Source: Planctomycetota bacterium
GTDB taxonomy: Bacteria > Planctomycetota > JACOTG01
Length of the DNA stretch: 53,641 nucleotides
Reading direction: 5' to 3'
Assembly (NCBI GenBank): GCA_016178505.1
Contig: JACOTG010000060.1
Location: forward strand, 1 to 53,641
Shown in pieces: positions 34,151 through 43,356 of this stretch. Numbering within the stretch: the first letter of the stretch is position 1; each line of letters opens with the position of its first letter. Below the pieces are notes generated by a model, which was given only the letters and a program-made list of their open reading frames with translations, was not told the DNA's origin and ran no database searches. Position numbers and translations under genes: made by a program.

Positions 34151-35845
34151 ATGGACTCGAGGGGAGTGACCGGCGGAGATGCGCCGCTCGTTTCCGTCGT
34201 CGTCGTCACGTTCAACTCCGCCGCCGATCTGCCGTCGCTGCTCGGCGGCATCGATCGACACTCGCGACTCGCGCACGAGATCGTGATCGTCGACAACGCG
34301 TCCACCGACGGCACTCGTGAGGTCCTCGCCTCGCTGGAATCGAAGCCCGGACATCGGATCGTTCGCAACGCCGTCAATCAGGGCTACTCCCGCGCCGCCA
34401 ATCAGGGCGTTGCCGCGTCGCGGGGGCGAATCGTCGTTTTCCTGAACCCCGACACGCGCGTTCCCCCGGGCTGGGACGTGGCGATGGCCGCGCACCTGCG
34501 GCCGGGCGTCGGTGCGGTGGGGCCGGTTTCGAACTACGTCGCGGCGGAGCAGAAGATCGAGCGCCACCTTCCGCGAGCACTTCCGCCGCGCATCGACTTC
34601 GCGGAGCTTGCTGCCATCGTGCGCGACGCAAACCGTGGTCGGTCCCATCCCACGCGACTCCTCATTGGTTTCTGCCTGATGGTTCCTCGCGCCGTCCTCG
34701 ATCGCCTCGGCGGATTCGACGAGGACCTCTTTCTGGGAAACGACGATCTCGAGTTCTCGTTGCGCGTGCGTCGGGCCGGGCTCGATCTCGTCGTCGCAAC
34801 GGACGTGTTCGTCTTCCATCGCGGCCAGGTCAGCTTCTCGTCGCGGCCGCGCGCCGAAACGGATCGCCTCGTTCAAGACAGCACCGATCGCCTCTACGAA
34901 AAGCTCGAGCGGGTCTATGGCGCGGGCCGAGTGCCGAGCGGCCGCGAGCTGTGGGGCATCGAGTGGTTCCGGCCGACCCGGACCACGGCGGCGAAGCCCG
35001 ACGCCATCGAAGTGGCCGGGCGACCGCCGCGCGTGTCGATCGTCATCCCCGTGCACGATCAGCTCGAGTGCACGAGCCTGTGCCTCGAAAGCGTCGAGCG
35101 GTTCACGCCGGGGGACGTCGAGATCGTCGTCGTCGACAACGGATCGAGAGACGGGACGGCCGAGCTCCTCGCCGCGAATCGCCGCGTGCGCGTCGTCACG
35201 AACCCGTCGAACCGAGGCTTCCCGGCCGCGGCCAACCAAGGCGTTGGGGCCGCGCGAGGAGACGTGATCGTGCTCCTCAACAACGACACGGTCGTCACGG
35301 AAGGCTGGCTCGCCCGGCTCGAGTCGGCGCTCGACGCTTCGCCGGACACGGGGATCGCCGGGCCGCTCACGAATCGAATCCGCGGGCTGCAACAGGACCC
35401 CGACGCGACGTACTCGACGCTCGACGCAATGCACGAATACGCGGCCGCCCTTGCGCGGAAGAACGCGGGCCAGACGGTCGAGGTGTCGCAAGTGATGGGA
35501 TTCTGCATGGCGATCCGGAGGCGATCGTTCGTCGAGCTCGGCGGGTTCGACGAGCGATTCGGGATCGGCAACTACGACGACGACGACTTGTGCTTGCGCG
35601 CGCGGCGCGGTGGCATTCGGATTCGCATCGCGCTCGATGCGTTCGTCCACCACTTTGGATCGCGGACGTTTGCCGCGATCGTGGAGGACTACGACGGGCT
35701 GCTCGAGCGGAACCGCCGGTTGTTCGAGGAGAAGTGGAAGGGCCAGTGCCCGGGTTCTTCGCAGGCTCCGGCGTCATCGGAAGGAGTCGCGCGCCCCGAA
35801 AGCCGACCCACGAGCCAAGGGCCGCCTGCCGCAACCGGCGCGTGA
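34151..35845 (+). CDS. Tandem-domain GT2 glycosyltransferase
   Basis: 564 residues with two family-2 domains in one chain. Domain 1 (about 13-240) has SVVVVTFNS, VDNASTDGTR, FLNPDTRVPPGW (the metal-binding DxD) and a C-terminal GNDDLEFSLRVRRAGL. Domain 2 (about 296-540) has SIVIPVHDQ, VDNGSRDGT, LLNNDTVVTEGW and GNYDDDDLCLRARRGG. Both keep the DxD and acidic catalytic motifs, so both may be active, perhaps adding two sugars in order. No membrane helix is seen, so the enzyme is cytosolic or peripheral. It is followed by an RGP-like mutase and a triple glycosyltransferase gene. The acceptor is unknown; flagellin or a surface glycan are options by context. Confidence 0.9.
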   Translation: MDSRGVTGGDAPLVSVVVVTFNSAADLPSLLGGIDRHSRLAHEIVIVDNASTDGTREVLASLESKPGHRIVRNAVNQGYSRAANQGVAASRGRIVVFLNPDTRVPPGWDVAMAAHLRPGVGAVGPVSNYVAAEQKIERHLPRALPPRIDFAELAAIVRDANRGRSHPTRLLIGFCLMVPRAVLDRLGGFDEDLFLGNDDLEFSLRVRRAGLDLVVATDVFVFHRGQVSFSSRPRAETDRLVQDSTDRLYEKLERVYGAGRVPSGRELWGIEWFRPTRTTAAKPDAIEVAGRPPRVSIVIPVHDQLECTSLCLESVERFTPGDVEIVVVDNGSRDGTAELLAANRRVRVVTNPSNRGFPAAANQGVGAARGDVIVLLNNDTVVTEGWLARLESALDASPDTGIAGPLTNRIRGLQQDPDATYSTLDAMHEYAAALARKNAGQTVEVSQVMGFCMAIRRRSFVELGGFDERFGIGNYDDDDLCLRARRGGIRIRIALDAFVHHFGSRTFAAIVEDYDGLLERNRRLFEEKWKGQCPGSSQAPASSEGVARPESRPTSQGPPAATGA

Positions 35846-35966
35846 TCGTCCCGTTTCGGATCGGACTACGAGGCTGCGCGATCCCTTCTCAACCACAGTC
35901 GAGTTCTGTTCGAAAAGAGCCGTGTCTGTTTCCTGGCGGACCGACCCGCGTCCATGGAGAGAATCG

Positions 35967-36998
35967 ATGAAGACGACCATCGTCGTGCCGACGATCCGCG
36001 AAAACTGCATGCGTGACTTCCTCGAGGCGTGGAAGAACGAGTTCGCTCACGCGCATGTCATCGTCGTGGAGGACAACCCCACGCGCACGTTCGACCTGGG
36101 CTCGTGCAAGAACGTCTCGCACTACTCGTGGGAGGACATCGACAACGAGCTCGGCGACGTCGCGTGGATCATCCCTCGACGCACGGACACGGTCCGCTCG
36201 TACGGCTACTACAAGGCATACCTCGACCAGCCGGACATGATCGTGACGCTCGACGACGACTGCTACCCGACGGGCGTTCGCGGTGAGGCGTTCCTCGACA
36301 CGCATTGGCGGCGGCTCGAAGAAGGCGGAACGACCGAGGCGTGGCAGGCAACCGGCACGGGAGTGATCACGAGAGGTTATCCGTACCACAACTTCCGGCG
36401 GCGCTGGCGTTGCGTCCTCAACCACGGAATGTGGAATCGCGTCCCGGACTACGACGCGCCGACGCAGCTCGTGCAGGCGCGCCTCGGCCATCCGTTCGGC
36501 TTCGAGAACCAATCGATTCCCGTCGGGCGTTACTTCCCGATGTGCGGCATGAACGTCGCGTTCCGCCCCGAAGTCGTTCCGGCCTTCTATTTCATGTTGA
36601 TGGGACGCGATTACGCCTTCGACCGCTTCGGTGACATCTGGGCCGGCGTCTTCGTGAAGAAGATCTGCGACCACCTCGGCTTCAGCATCAACAGCGGCGA
36701 CCCGCCGGTCGATCACCAACGTGCCTCCAACGTTTGGGCCAACCTGCGAAAAGAAGCGCCTGGCCTCGAGATCAACGAGACGCTTTGGTCGGCCGTCGAT
36801 TCGACGCGGCTCACCGGCGCGACGTTCGGCGCGTGCTACCGGCAGCTCGCGGACAGCCTGCCGCGCGACGGTGCCGCGCGTGAGTACATGACCAAGTTGC
36901 GGGAGGCGATGATCGCGTGGACTCGCCTCTTCGATAGCTGTCCGATCCCGCCGGCCGCCCCGGACGACGATCTCACGCCGTCGATCGGCGTCGCCTAA
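35967..36998 (+). CDS. Reversibly glycosylated polypeptide family (GT75), UDP-arabinopyranose mutase-like
   Basis: 343 residues from ATG 35967, with GGAGAG upstream. From memory of plant RGP/UAM proteins, several blocks match closely: VTLDDDCYP (DDDC at 96-99), RGYP at 136-139, VPDYDAPTQLV at 159-169, FPMCGMNVAF at 190-199, DIWAG at 223-227 with VKKICDHLGF, and a region like KASNPFVNLKKE (here RASNVWANLRKE). Plant members interconvert UDP-arabinopyranose and UDP-arabinofuranose and become glycosylated on an Arg near the YPF motif; here YPYHNFRRR keeps several Arg residues. A role in making a furanose or other sugar donor for the adjoining glycosyltransferases is likely. Substrate is inferred only from the family. 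Confidence 0.9.
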   Translation: MKTTIVVPTIRENCMRDFLEAWKNEFAHAHVIVVEDNPTRTFDLGSCKNVSHYSWEDIDNELGDVAWIIPRRTDTVRSYGYYKAYLDQPDMIVTLDDDCYPTGVRGEAFLDTHWRRLEEGGTTEAWQATGTGVITRGYPYHNFRRRWRCVLNHGMWNRVPDYDAPTQLVQARLGHPFGFENQSIPVGRYFPMCGMNVAFRPEVVPAFYFMLMGRDYAFDRFGDIWAGVFVKKICDHLGFSINSGDPPVDHQRASNVWANLRKEAPGLEINETLWSAVDSTRLTGATFGACYRQLADSLPRDGAAREYMTKLREAMIAWTRLFDSCPIPPAAPDDDLTPSIGVA

Positions 36999-37019
36999 CC
37001 CGAACGCGAGGAGCCCGCA

Positions 37020-40000
37020 ATGTCCAACGTGGAGAGCGACACCGACCCGCGGATCTCGGTGGTCGTCCCGAACTTCAACGGGATGGCCACGATTCGCGCC
37101 TGCATCGAGAGCATCCAGGAGAACGCCGGCTACGACGATTGGGAGCTCGTGGTGGTGGACGGCGGATCCACCGACGGCAGCCTCGAGTACCTGAACTCGC
37201 TGCCCTCGATTCGAGTGATCGAGGAGCCGCTCCGCGGCGTTGCGGTCGCGCTCAACACGGCGATCGCTAGAACGGGGCGAAACGACGTCGTACGCATCCA
37301 TGCCGATGTCGCCATCGAGACGCCGGGATTCCTGCGCCTCCTAGCGGACGCGGCGCGAACGGCGCCGAAGGCGGGCGTGGTCGGAGTGAAGCTCGTCTAT
37401 CCGGACGACCGCATCCAGTCGGTGGGGCGCAACCTCGTCACGGGAATCGGCGCGAACGATCGCCACGCCAACCTTCGCTGCTTCCAACCCGACGACGGCA
37501 AGGCCGGTGGCAGCCCGATGGAAGTCGATTGCGCGCCGGGTGCGGTCGCCTACTACCGGCGCGAGACGATCGACGCGACCGGCGGACTCGACGAGTCGTA
37601 TTGGCCATGCTGGGGCGATGATGACGACTTCTGCATGATGGCGCGCTGCCGAGGCTTCAAGGTCTACGTTCACACCGGCGTTCGCGCCGTTCACCATTCC
37701 GGCAAGTGGTCGCCGATCAGCCACCAGTGGATCTGGGACCGCGGCGAGGTCGCCTACAAAGCACCACTGCTGAAACAAGCGACGATGGAAGCGCACTGGG
37801 ACTACTGGCAGAAGAAGTGGGGCTGGCACCCGCGATTCCCGGACGTGAGCGAGATCCGGCGGCTCTACGGAGACACCGAGATCTGCTGGCAGATCGGCGA
37901 GCGCATGCGCTTCCAGCCGACGAGTTGGCCACCGTCCGTCGACGTCGTGATGGTCACGTGGAACAACTTGAAGACGCTCCAACGCACGTTCGAGCACCTC
38001 GCACGGACACAATATCCGAGCCTCGAGGTCCACGTCGCCGACAACTCGAGCACAGACGGGACGCTCGCCTATCTCGACGAGTTGAAGGCGCGATTCCCGT
38101 TCCCGCTCCACGTTCGTCGACTGCCGGTGAACACCGGCGTCGCCGTCGGTTTCAATTCGGCGATCGTTGCGGGCCACGGCGAGTTGGTGGCTCGGCTCGA
38201 CGACGACGTCGTCGTTCCGCCCGATTGGCTCGCCAAGCTCGTCGATCGCTTTCGTCAGCGACCGTTCGCGGGCTGCGTGGGCCCGAAGATCCTCAACGAC
38301 AACGCGAACCGCGACATCCAGTGCGGACCGTACCGCCTCTACCCGTCGCTCTACGGACACGACGGCGAGCCCGACGCGGGACAGGCGGACTACCTGGCGC
38401 GCGCGGTTCACGTCCGCGGCTGCTGCAACGTCTACCGCCGCGACGTGCTCGACCGCTGCGGACTCTTCGACCTACGTTTCAGCCCCAGCCAGTTCGACGA
38501 TCCCGACCATCACGCGGCGCTCGGCGTGGCAGGCTGGGAGATCCTGTACGACGGCACCGTCGGAGTCGTGCACGCGTTGAACAGCGGCACGGGGAAGACG
38601 TTTGCGGCTCTAAGCAACCAGGCCGCCAACCAACAAAAGCTCTTCGGGAAGTGGGGCGAAGACATTTGGATGCTGCTCGACCGTGCGATCGATCTCTCGC
38701 GCGAGGGCCGCTACCTTCCGAACGACGGCGACACGTCGGCATTCCTCGAGCGACTGCCGCCTCCCGGCAGCTTTCCGTGCCTCGGCGGCTTGACGCTGTC
38801 GGACGTCGATCGGGCGAAGCGACTGAAAGCGACGACGTATCGAGAGGCCGGGCGACGCGGTGACACCAACCTCGGAAACATCTGGGACGAGTATCGCGAG
38901 CTGGCCGCATCGAAGCGACGCGACGGATTCCCGGCACAGGCGGCGGACGTTCTTCATGCTGCGCTCGATCTCGCGCCGTGGCGCGCCGATCTCCTCGCGG
39001 ATCTCGCGCTGACCTACGAGCGTCTCGGCCAGCCCGAGCGCGCGCACAAGCTGTTGCGGCGTGCCGTGCGACTGACCCCCGACGACGCGGCCCTTCGCGC
39101 CCGACTGACGGCGGCTTCCGCGGCCCCTCGAGCGGCGGGTCGCGCGGGGACTCCCGCCGATCGCTCCGGGGAAATCGGCGAGTCGACGCTCATCCGCGCC
39201 GCGGCCACGGGGCGCTCCCACCTTCGCGTCCTCATCGTGAACACGTTCGAACCGCGAGCGGCGGGCGGCGACATGCATCAGCTCAAGAAAACGCAGCAGC
39301 ACCTCGAGGCGCTCGGCGTTCACGTCGACGTGTGCTACACGCCACGACCGGATCCGCGCGGCTACGACCTCGTGCACGTCTACAACCTCTGGTTTCCGCA
39401 ACAGACGCTGCCACAGGTGAAGGCGATCCGCGTCGCCGCGCCGGACGTGCCGATCGTGATGACGCCGATCTACTGGGACATGACGGAGAAGGCGTGGGCC
39501 GATCACGCAGTACCTTACGTCTTCGTCAGCTCGCTGAACGAACCCGACCTCGACGCGAAACTCGCCCGACTTCCGGATCCCACGGTGAAGGTCAACGGCT
39601 GGGCGCGAAGCCAAAGGCACGAGCCGAACTTCCACGGCTACGAGGAGTATCAGCGCGAGATTCTCGGCTTCGTCGATTGGCTCCTGCCGCAGAGCGAGTT
39701 GGAGATGAAGAACCTCGAGTCGACGCTCGGCGTGACGAAGCCCTATACGCTCGTGACCAACGCGGCCGAGCCCGGCATCTTCGAGGCGGCGACGCCGGAC
39801 GCCTTCGTCCGCGCACACGGCGTGCGCGACTTCGTCGTTACCGTTGGACTCGTCGAACAACGGAAGAATCAGCTCATGCTCCTTTACGCGCTCCGGCGCA
39901 CGGGGCTGCCCGTCGTGGTGATCGGGCGGAACTACGATCGCAACTACCTTCGCTTGTGTCGCGAGTTCGCGCCGCCAAAGACTCTCTTCATCGAGCACCT

Positions 40001-40400
40001 ACCGCACGACATGCTCGCGTCGGCCCTCAAGGCTGCGCGCGTGTTCGCGCTTCCGTCGTGGATGGAGTGCGCATCTTTCGCCTCCATCGAGGCGGCGCTC
40101 GCGGGGTGTTCGATGGTGGTGAGCAATCGAACGTCGGAGCCGGAGTACTTCGGCAACGACGCCTACCTCTGCGACCCGGCCAACGTGGTTTCCATTCGCG
40201 ACGCCGTGGTGCATGCGTACCGCAACTACGCCGAGGACGCGCCGAAGCGGGATCGCTTGCGGACGACGTTCACGACCGAGCGGACGTGGCCGAGGGCGGC
40301 CGAACAGACGCTCCAGGCGTACCGGATGGCGTTGGCGCTGCGATCGGGCCAGCACGCGCGCGAACTCGACGGAGATCCGACGCTGCCCGCGATGGCGTGA
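37020..40400 (+). CDS. Triple glycosyltransferase fusion: GT2-GT2-TPR-GT4
   Basis: 1126 residues. GT2 domain 1 (about 11-260) has SVVVPNFNG, VDGGSTDGSLEYL and GDDDDFCMMARCRG. GT2 domain 2 (about 308-540) has VVMVTWNN, ADNSSTDGT and RLDDDVVVPPDW. A short TPR pair lies near 640-700 (AADVLHAALDLAPWRADLLADLALTYERLGQPERAHKL). The last part (about 735-1105) is a GT-B fold with a group-1 style core: VTVGLVEQRKNQLMLL, then FALPSWMECASFASIEAALAGC and VVSNRTSEPEYFG. No membrane helix is seen. One chain may build a short oligosaccharide on one acceptor. AGGAG precedes the ATG, 21 bases after the mutase gene. Confidence 0.9.
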   Translation: MSNVESDTDPRISVVVPNFNGMATIRACIESIQENAGYDDWELVVVDGGSTDGSLEYLNSLPSIRVIEEPLRGVAVALNTAIARTGRNDVVRIHADVAIETPGFLRLLADAARTAPKAGVVGVKLVYPDDRIQSVGRNLVTGIGANDRHANLRCFQPDDGKAGGSPMEVDCAPGAVAYYRRETIDATGGLDESYWPCWGDDDDFCMMARCRGFKVYVHTGVRAVHHSGKWSPISHQWIWDRGEVAYKAPLLKQATMEAHWDYWQKKWGWHPRFPDVSEIRRLYGDTEICWQIGERMRFQPTSWPPSVDVVMVTWNNLKTLQRTFEHLARTQYPSLEVHVADNSSTDGTLAYLDELKARFPFPLHVRRLPVNTGVAVGFNSAIVAGHGELVARLDDDVVVPPDWLAKLVDRFRQRPFAGCVGPKILNDNANRDIQCGPYRLYPSLYGHDGEPDAGQADYLARAVHVRGCCNVYRRDVLDRCGLFDLRFSPSQFDDPDHHAALGVAGWEILYDGTVGVVHALNSGTGKTFAALSNQAANQQKLFGKWGEDIWMLLDRAIDLSREGRYLPNDGDTSAFLERLPPPGSFPCLGGLTLSDVDRAKRLKATTYREAGRRGDTNLGNIWDEYRELAASKRRDGFPAQAADVLHAALDLAPWRADLLADLALTYERLGQPERAHKLLRRAVRLTPDDAALRARLTAASAAPRAAGRAGTPADRSGEIGESTLIRAAATGRSHLRVLIVNTFEPRAAGGDMHQLKKTQQHLEALGVHVDVCYTPRPDPRGYDLVHVYNLWFPQQTLPQVKAIRVAAPDVPIVMTPIYWDMTEKAWADHAVPYVFVSSLNEPDLDAKLARLPDPTVKVNGWARSQRHEPNFHGYEEYQREILGFVDWLLPQSELEMKNLESTLGVTKPYTLVTNAAEPGIFEAATPDAFVRAHGVRDFVVTVGLVEQRKNQLMLLYALRRTGLPVVVIGRNYDRNYLRLCREFAPPKTLFIEHLPHDMLASALKAARVFALPSWMECASFASIEAALAGCSMVVSNRTSEPEYFGNDAYLCDPANVVSIRDAVVHAYRNYAEDAPKRDRLRTTFTTERTWPRAAEQTLQAYRMALALRSGQHARELDGDPTLPAMA

Positions 40401-40469
40401 GCGTAATGCTCCACTCGGAGCGGGATCGTCGAGGGCGGGGGACGGCGGCACGAACGGCCGAGGAAGCGT

Positions 40470-41135
40470 CTACTCGTACTCGATGACCGGGCGGCGAATC
40501 GCGGTTGGACCCGTGAGCGCGTGGGCGATGCGGCGACAAACGAACTGAGCGAAACGCTCCCGGGACACGAAGCACACCGTGAAGTCGTACACCGAGTCGA
40601 GCGCGTCGTCGGCGGGGGACGCTTCGGCGTAGTCTTCGCGCAGCGCATTCACCGTCGCTTCGTCCGAGGCGTCGAACGTTCCGTCCATGGCCCAGAGGAC
40701 GGCGCCCGTGGTGAGCGACACGAGATCCGCTCGCACGCCGAGCGCGAACGGCGGGTAGCCGTGTCGAAGCGTGATGACCCCGACGAGCGCGGCGTCCGCA
40801 TGAAAGCGGTTGCGGATCTCGATGAGCCGATCGGTTTCGTAGTTGCCCGAAGCGTAGCCCGCCGAAAGTGAAGCCGCGGCCTCGAGGTCGGGCGGTGCCA
40901 CCACGACGTCGAGCATCCCCGTCTTTCGGAGCTCCGACGCGAGGTAGGGCTCGAGCTTCGGCGTCGCGCCTTCGACGCCCGACATCTCCGCGAGCGGCAG
41001 CAGCGCAATGCGGCGCACTCCGTCCTCCGCCCGCTGGAGCCAGGCGTGTGCGGTCGGCGGCGGCGGCTCGTGCGTCGTCACGCACCCAACCGTGACAACG
41101 AGGAGGAACGAAAGAACGCGGCTCTGGAAGTTCAC
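40470..41135 (-). CDS. Putative exported lipoprotein of unknown function (FlgO/CsgG-like pattern)
   Basis: 221 residues. The N-terminus has a hydrophobic core ending in VTVGC, a weak lipobox. The body (IALLPLAEMSG; LEPYLASELRKTGMLDVV; HADAALVGVITLRHGYP; LVSLTTGAVLWAMDGTFD) follows the alpha/beta pattern of outer-membrane assembly lipoproteins such as FlgO, GNA1162 or CsgG. A role at the outer-membrane end of the basal body is possible, because it sits in the flagellar operon downstream of fliA. It is the last gene of the minus-strand operon and converges on the glycosyltransferase gene. The family call is tentative. Confidence 0.6.
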   Translation of the reverse strand: MNFQSRVLSFLLVVTVGCVTTHEPPPPTAHAWLQRAEDGVRRIALLPLAEMSGVEGATPKLEPYLASELRKTGMLDVVVAPPDLEAAASLSAGYASGNYETDRLIEIRNRFHADAALVGVITLRHGYPPFALGVRADLVSLTTGAVLWAMDGTFDASDEATVNALREDYAEASPADDALDSVYDFTVCFVSRERFAQFVCRRIAHALTGPTAIRRPVIEYE

Positions 41136-41644
41136 TGATTGCCGTCCCGCGCCGGCGGTTTCTCGACGCTCGTGATCTGGTACTTCACGAGCTCCTGTTC
41201 GAGCTTGACGCGATCGAGGCGCGCTTGGAGGAGTCGTCGCGCCATTTCGTTCACGCTCACGCGAGTGTCGTCGAGCGCCTTCCGTGCGGCTTCGACCTCG
41301 GCCTGGAGTCGGTCGACGTCCTTCTTCAACGCGAGGCCTCGATCCTTTTCCTCCGTGAGCTCGCGCTCGATGCGAACGCGCTCGGCGCGCTCCGCGTCGA
41401 GCGTCGCCTTCGCCGAGCGAAGCGCTTCGAGCGTCGTCGGGCGTTCGTCTCGGGCAGCGACGTCGTTCGTCGTCGTGGCGCCCGATGCGAGGTACCCGCT
41501 AGGGGCGTTCGACGGCGGTTGTGGGGAGCCGCTCGATGGATACGCGCATCCGGCGGCGAAGAGGCTCCAAGCGATCGCAGCGGCGGCGAACGATGCGCAC
41601 CGATGGAACACCGTTCGAGTCGCCGAACGGTCTGGAATGATCAT
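41132..41644 (-). CDS. Coiled-coil lipoprotein of unknown function
   Basis: 170 residues. The signal peptide ends in LFAAGC, a good lipobox that would lipidate Cys33. A Pro/Ser/Thr linker leads to a long uninterrupted coiled coil (about 70-155: LEALRSAKATLDAERAERVRIERELTEEKDRG and on). It overlaps both neighbours by four bases (ATGA). It may act as an envelope spacer or brace together with the lipoprotein encoded next to it. I do not recognise a named family. Confidence 0.7.
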   Translation of the reverse strand: MIIPDRSATRTVFHRCASFAAAAIAWSLFAAGCAYPSSGSPQPPSNAPSGYLASGATTTNDVAARDERPTTLEALRSAKATLDAERAERVRIERELTEEKDRGLALKKDVDRLQAEVEAARKALDDTRVSVNEMARRLLQARLDRVKLEQELVKYQITSVEKPPARDGNQ

Positions 41645-41913
41645 GCCTGCACCCTCCTTCCGGCGTCACCCGAGGCCAAAGCGTCGGGAGCGCTCCCGTA
41701 GTCGCATTCGAGAACGATCACCTCGCCGCATCGGCAGCGAACTTCGATCAAAGCGGCGCGATCGCCTTGCTTCACGATGCCGACGGAAACGCCGCCGACC
41801 GTATGCTGAGGAGCCGTCACGACGACCGGCTCGCTCGCTCGTCGCACGTCCGGCGCCTTCAGGACGGATCGCTCGCGTCGAATGCGCGCATCACCACCGG
41901 GGGAGTCGTTCAT
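41641..41913 (-). CDS. Small protein with CxC motif, unknown function
   Basis: 90 residues with good third-position GC. The N-terminus is basic and polar. The second half contains GIVKQGDRAALIEVRCRCGEVIVLECDY, a short beta-rich segment with three Cys that could bind zinc. It overlaps the lipoprotein gene by ATGA, so it is translated in the fliA operon. No family is recognised. A small regulatory or structural role is possible. Confidence 0.6.
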   Translation of the reverse strand: MNDSPGGDARIRRERSVLKAPDVRRASEPVVVTAPQHTVGGVSVGIVKQGDRAALIEVRCRCGEVIVLECDYGSAPDALASGDAGRRVQA

Positions 41914-41936
41914 CGTCCGTCTCCTGTTCTCCGTCG

Positions 41937-42140
41937 TCAGGCCAGGAAATCCACCAAGGCGTCGCCCGGCATCGGCGGCTGCGGCTTCGGGTGAGCCTTG
42001 TTCGACAGCTTCGCAGCGTTCTTTTCGCGTTCTTTCTTCTCGGCGTCCTCGGCCGACGTCTCGCGCTTGGTGCCGCGGCGGCGATTGAGGAAGTCCTTGC
42101 CATACCCATCGATGCCGGAAACGTTGAGTTCACCGTCCAT
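41937..42140 (-). CDS. Small charged protein downstream of fliA, unknown function
   Basis: 67 residues, rich in Lys, Glu and Arg, with the helical block AEDAEKKEREKNAAKLSNK. Third-position GC is high, as in its neighbours. The start lies inside the last codons of fliA (11-base overlap), so translation is coupled. There is no signal peptide and no membrane helix. No family is recognised. Confidence 0.6.
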   Translation of the reverse strand: MDGELNVSGIDGYGKDFLNRRRGTKRETSAEDAEKKEREKNAAKLSNKAHPKPQPPMPGDALVDFLA

Positions 42141-42921
42141 TGTCGTTCAACGCTCCTGCGGCGCCGTTGCCGCTCGAGTCGCCGTCGTCCGCCTCGGCGT
42201 CGCTCGCAGGACGAACGATTTCGCCTAGCCGGTACAGGGCGCGACTGTGAATTTGAGAGACGCGCGATTCGCTCACACCGAGGATCGCGCCGATCTCCCG
42301 AAGCATCAGTCCCTCGACGTAGTACAGGAGGACGACCTTCCTTTCGCCGTCGGGCAGGTTGCGGATCGCCGTCGCGAGGCGATCCTTCTCCTCCTCGAGC
42401 GAGGCTTCGGCACACGGGTCTGGGGCTCGGGTGTCGAAGATGTCGACTGGGCGCGATGTCGCCGACGACTGCTCGAGAGACGTCACGGCGCTCGTACGCA
42501 GCACGAGCAAGAGCGAGTCGAGCTCCGCCTCGGGAATGCCCAACTTCTCCGCCAACTCTTCGGGCGTCGGCTGTCGGCCGCTCGCGCGCCGAATGTCCGC
42601 CTCGGCGCGCGTGAGACGTCGCAGCTTCTCGCGCTCGCCGCGCGACAGAACGTCGTGGCGCCGGATCTCGTCGAGGATGGCGCCCTTGATGCAAGCATAC
42701 GCAAACGTCTTGAAGGCGACCCCTCGCCCGGGATTGAAGCTATTGCTGGCAAGTACCAGTCCGACGAGACCGGCCTCGACGAGGTCTTCGGTGTCGAGCC
42801 CCACGGGCACTCGAAGGGAAAGGCGTCCGATCACGTGGTACACGAGCGGAATGTGCTCGATGATCCGGTGATCTCGCTCTTGCCAGGCGGCCGACGAGTA
42901 GCCCGGTGCCGTGTCGGTCAT
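42130..42921 (-). CDS. fliA: Flagellar RNA polymerase sigma factor FliA (sigma-28)
   Basis: 263 residues. Region 2 has IPLVYHVIGRLSLRVP, then DTEDLVEAGLVGLVLASNSFNPGRGVAFKTFAYACIKGAILDEIR, the classical SigF/FliA core. Region 3 has RQPTPEELAEKLGI, and region 4 has LPDGERKVVLLYYVEGLMLREIGAILGVSESRVSQIHSRAL. It directs late flagellar genes; matching promoter candidates lie at 33213 and 51268. The start overlaps the preceding small membrane-protein gene by ATGA. The last 25 residues are disordered. Confidence 0.96.
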   Translation of the reverse strand: MTDTAPGYSSAAWQERDHRIIEHIPLVYHVIGRLSLRVPVGLDTEDLVEAGLVGLVLASNSFNPGRGVAFKTFAYACIKGAILDEIRRHDVLSRGEREKLRRLTRAEADIRRASGRQPTPEELAEKLGIPEAELDSLLLVLRTSAVTSLEQSSATSRPVDIFDTRAPDPCAEASLEEEKDRLATAIRNLPDGERKVVLLYYVEGLMLREIGAILGVSESRVSQIHSRALYRLGEIVRPASDAEADDGDSSGNGAAGALNDNGR

Positions 42922-43145
42922 CGCGGCTCCTCGCGCTTCGGCTCGCCGGGAGCCGCCGCCTCGGCGTCGGCAATGATCTGCTCCACCCGGTTGCCGATGA
43001 ATCGCCCGCCGGCGACGCCGATCACGGATGCAATCACCGCGCGACTGGTCACGACGAGGGTGGGGACATGGTGGAGGGCTCCGATCACGAACACGACGGC
43101 GAAGCAGAGGAGCGATGCCTGCACGGAGAGACGAGCAGCGATCAT
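42918..43145 (-). CDS. Small membrane protein, unknown function
   Basis: 75 residues with two hydrophobic segments (LLCFAVVFVIGALHHVPTLVV and VIASVIGVAGGRFIGNRV) and a charged tail. It overlaps fliA by four bases and follows flhA by 211 bases. In many bacteria flhF and flhG lie at this place; this protein is related to neither. No family is recognised. High third-position GC supports a real gene. Confidence 0.65.
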   Translation of the reverse strand: MIAARLSVQASLLCFAVVFVIGALHHVPTLVVTSRAVIASVIGVAGGRFIGNRVEQIIADAEAAAPGEPKREEPR

Positions 43146-43356
43146 CGCGCTCTTTCTCCGCGTGGGTCGGTCATCCGCGCCGTCCTTTTTCCCAGCCGGG
43201 CACGACGTCGAGTTCGATTTCGAAACGCGTCACGCCCGAATTGAAAGTGGGTTCGTCTGAACTTATCGTCCGACCGTGCGACGCCCCTGAAATCGGAGGG
43301 CTCGCCAAGCGTCGGTCGGCGGCGTCCCGCCTTGGAACGTTCTTGGGATCGACCCG

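Noticed and set aside
43263..43270. GACGATAA on the minus strand, like a sigma-28 -10 box before the small gene and fliA
   Set aside because: The -10 match is 7 of 8, but no acceptable -35 box is found at usual spacing.
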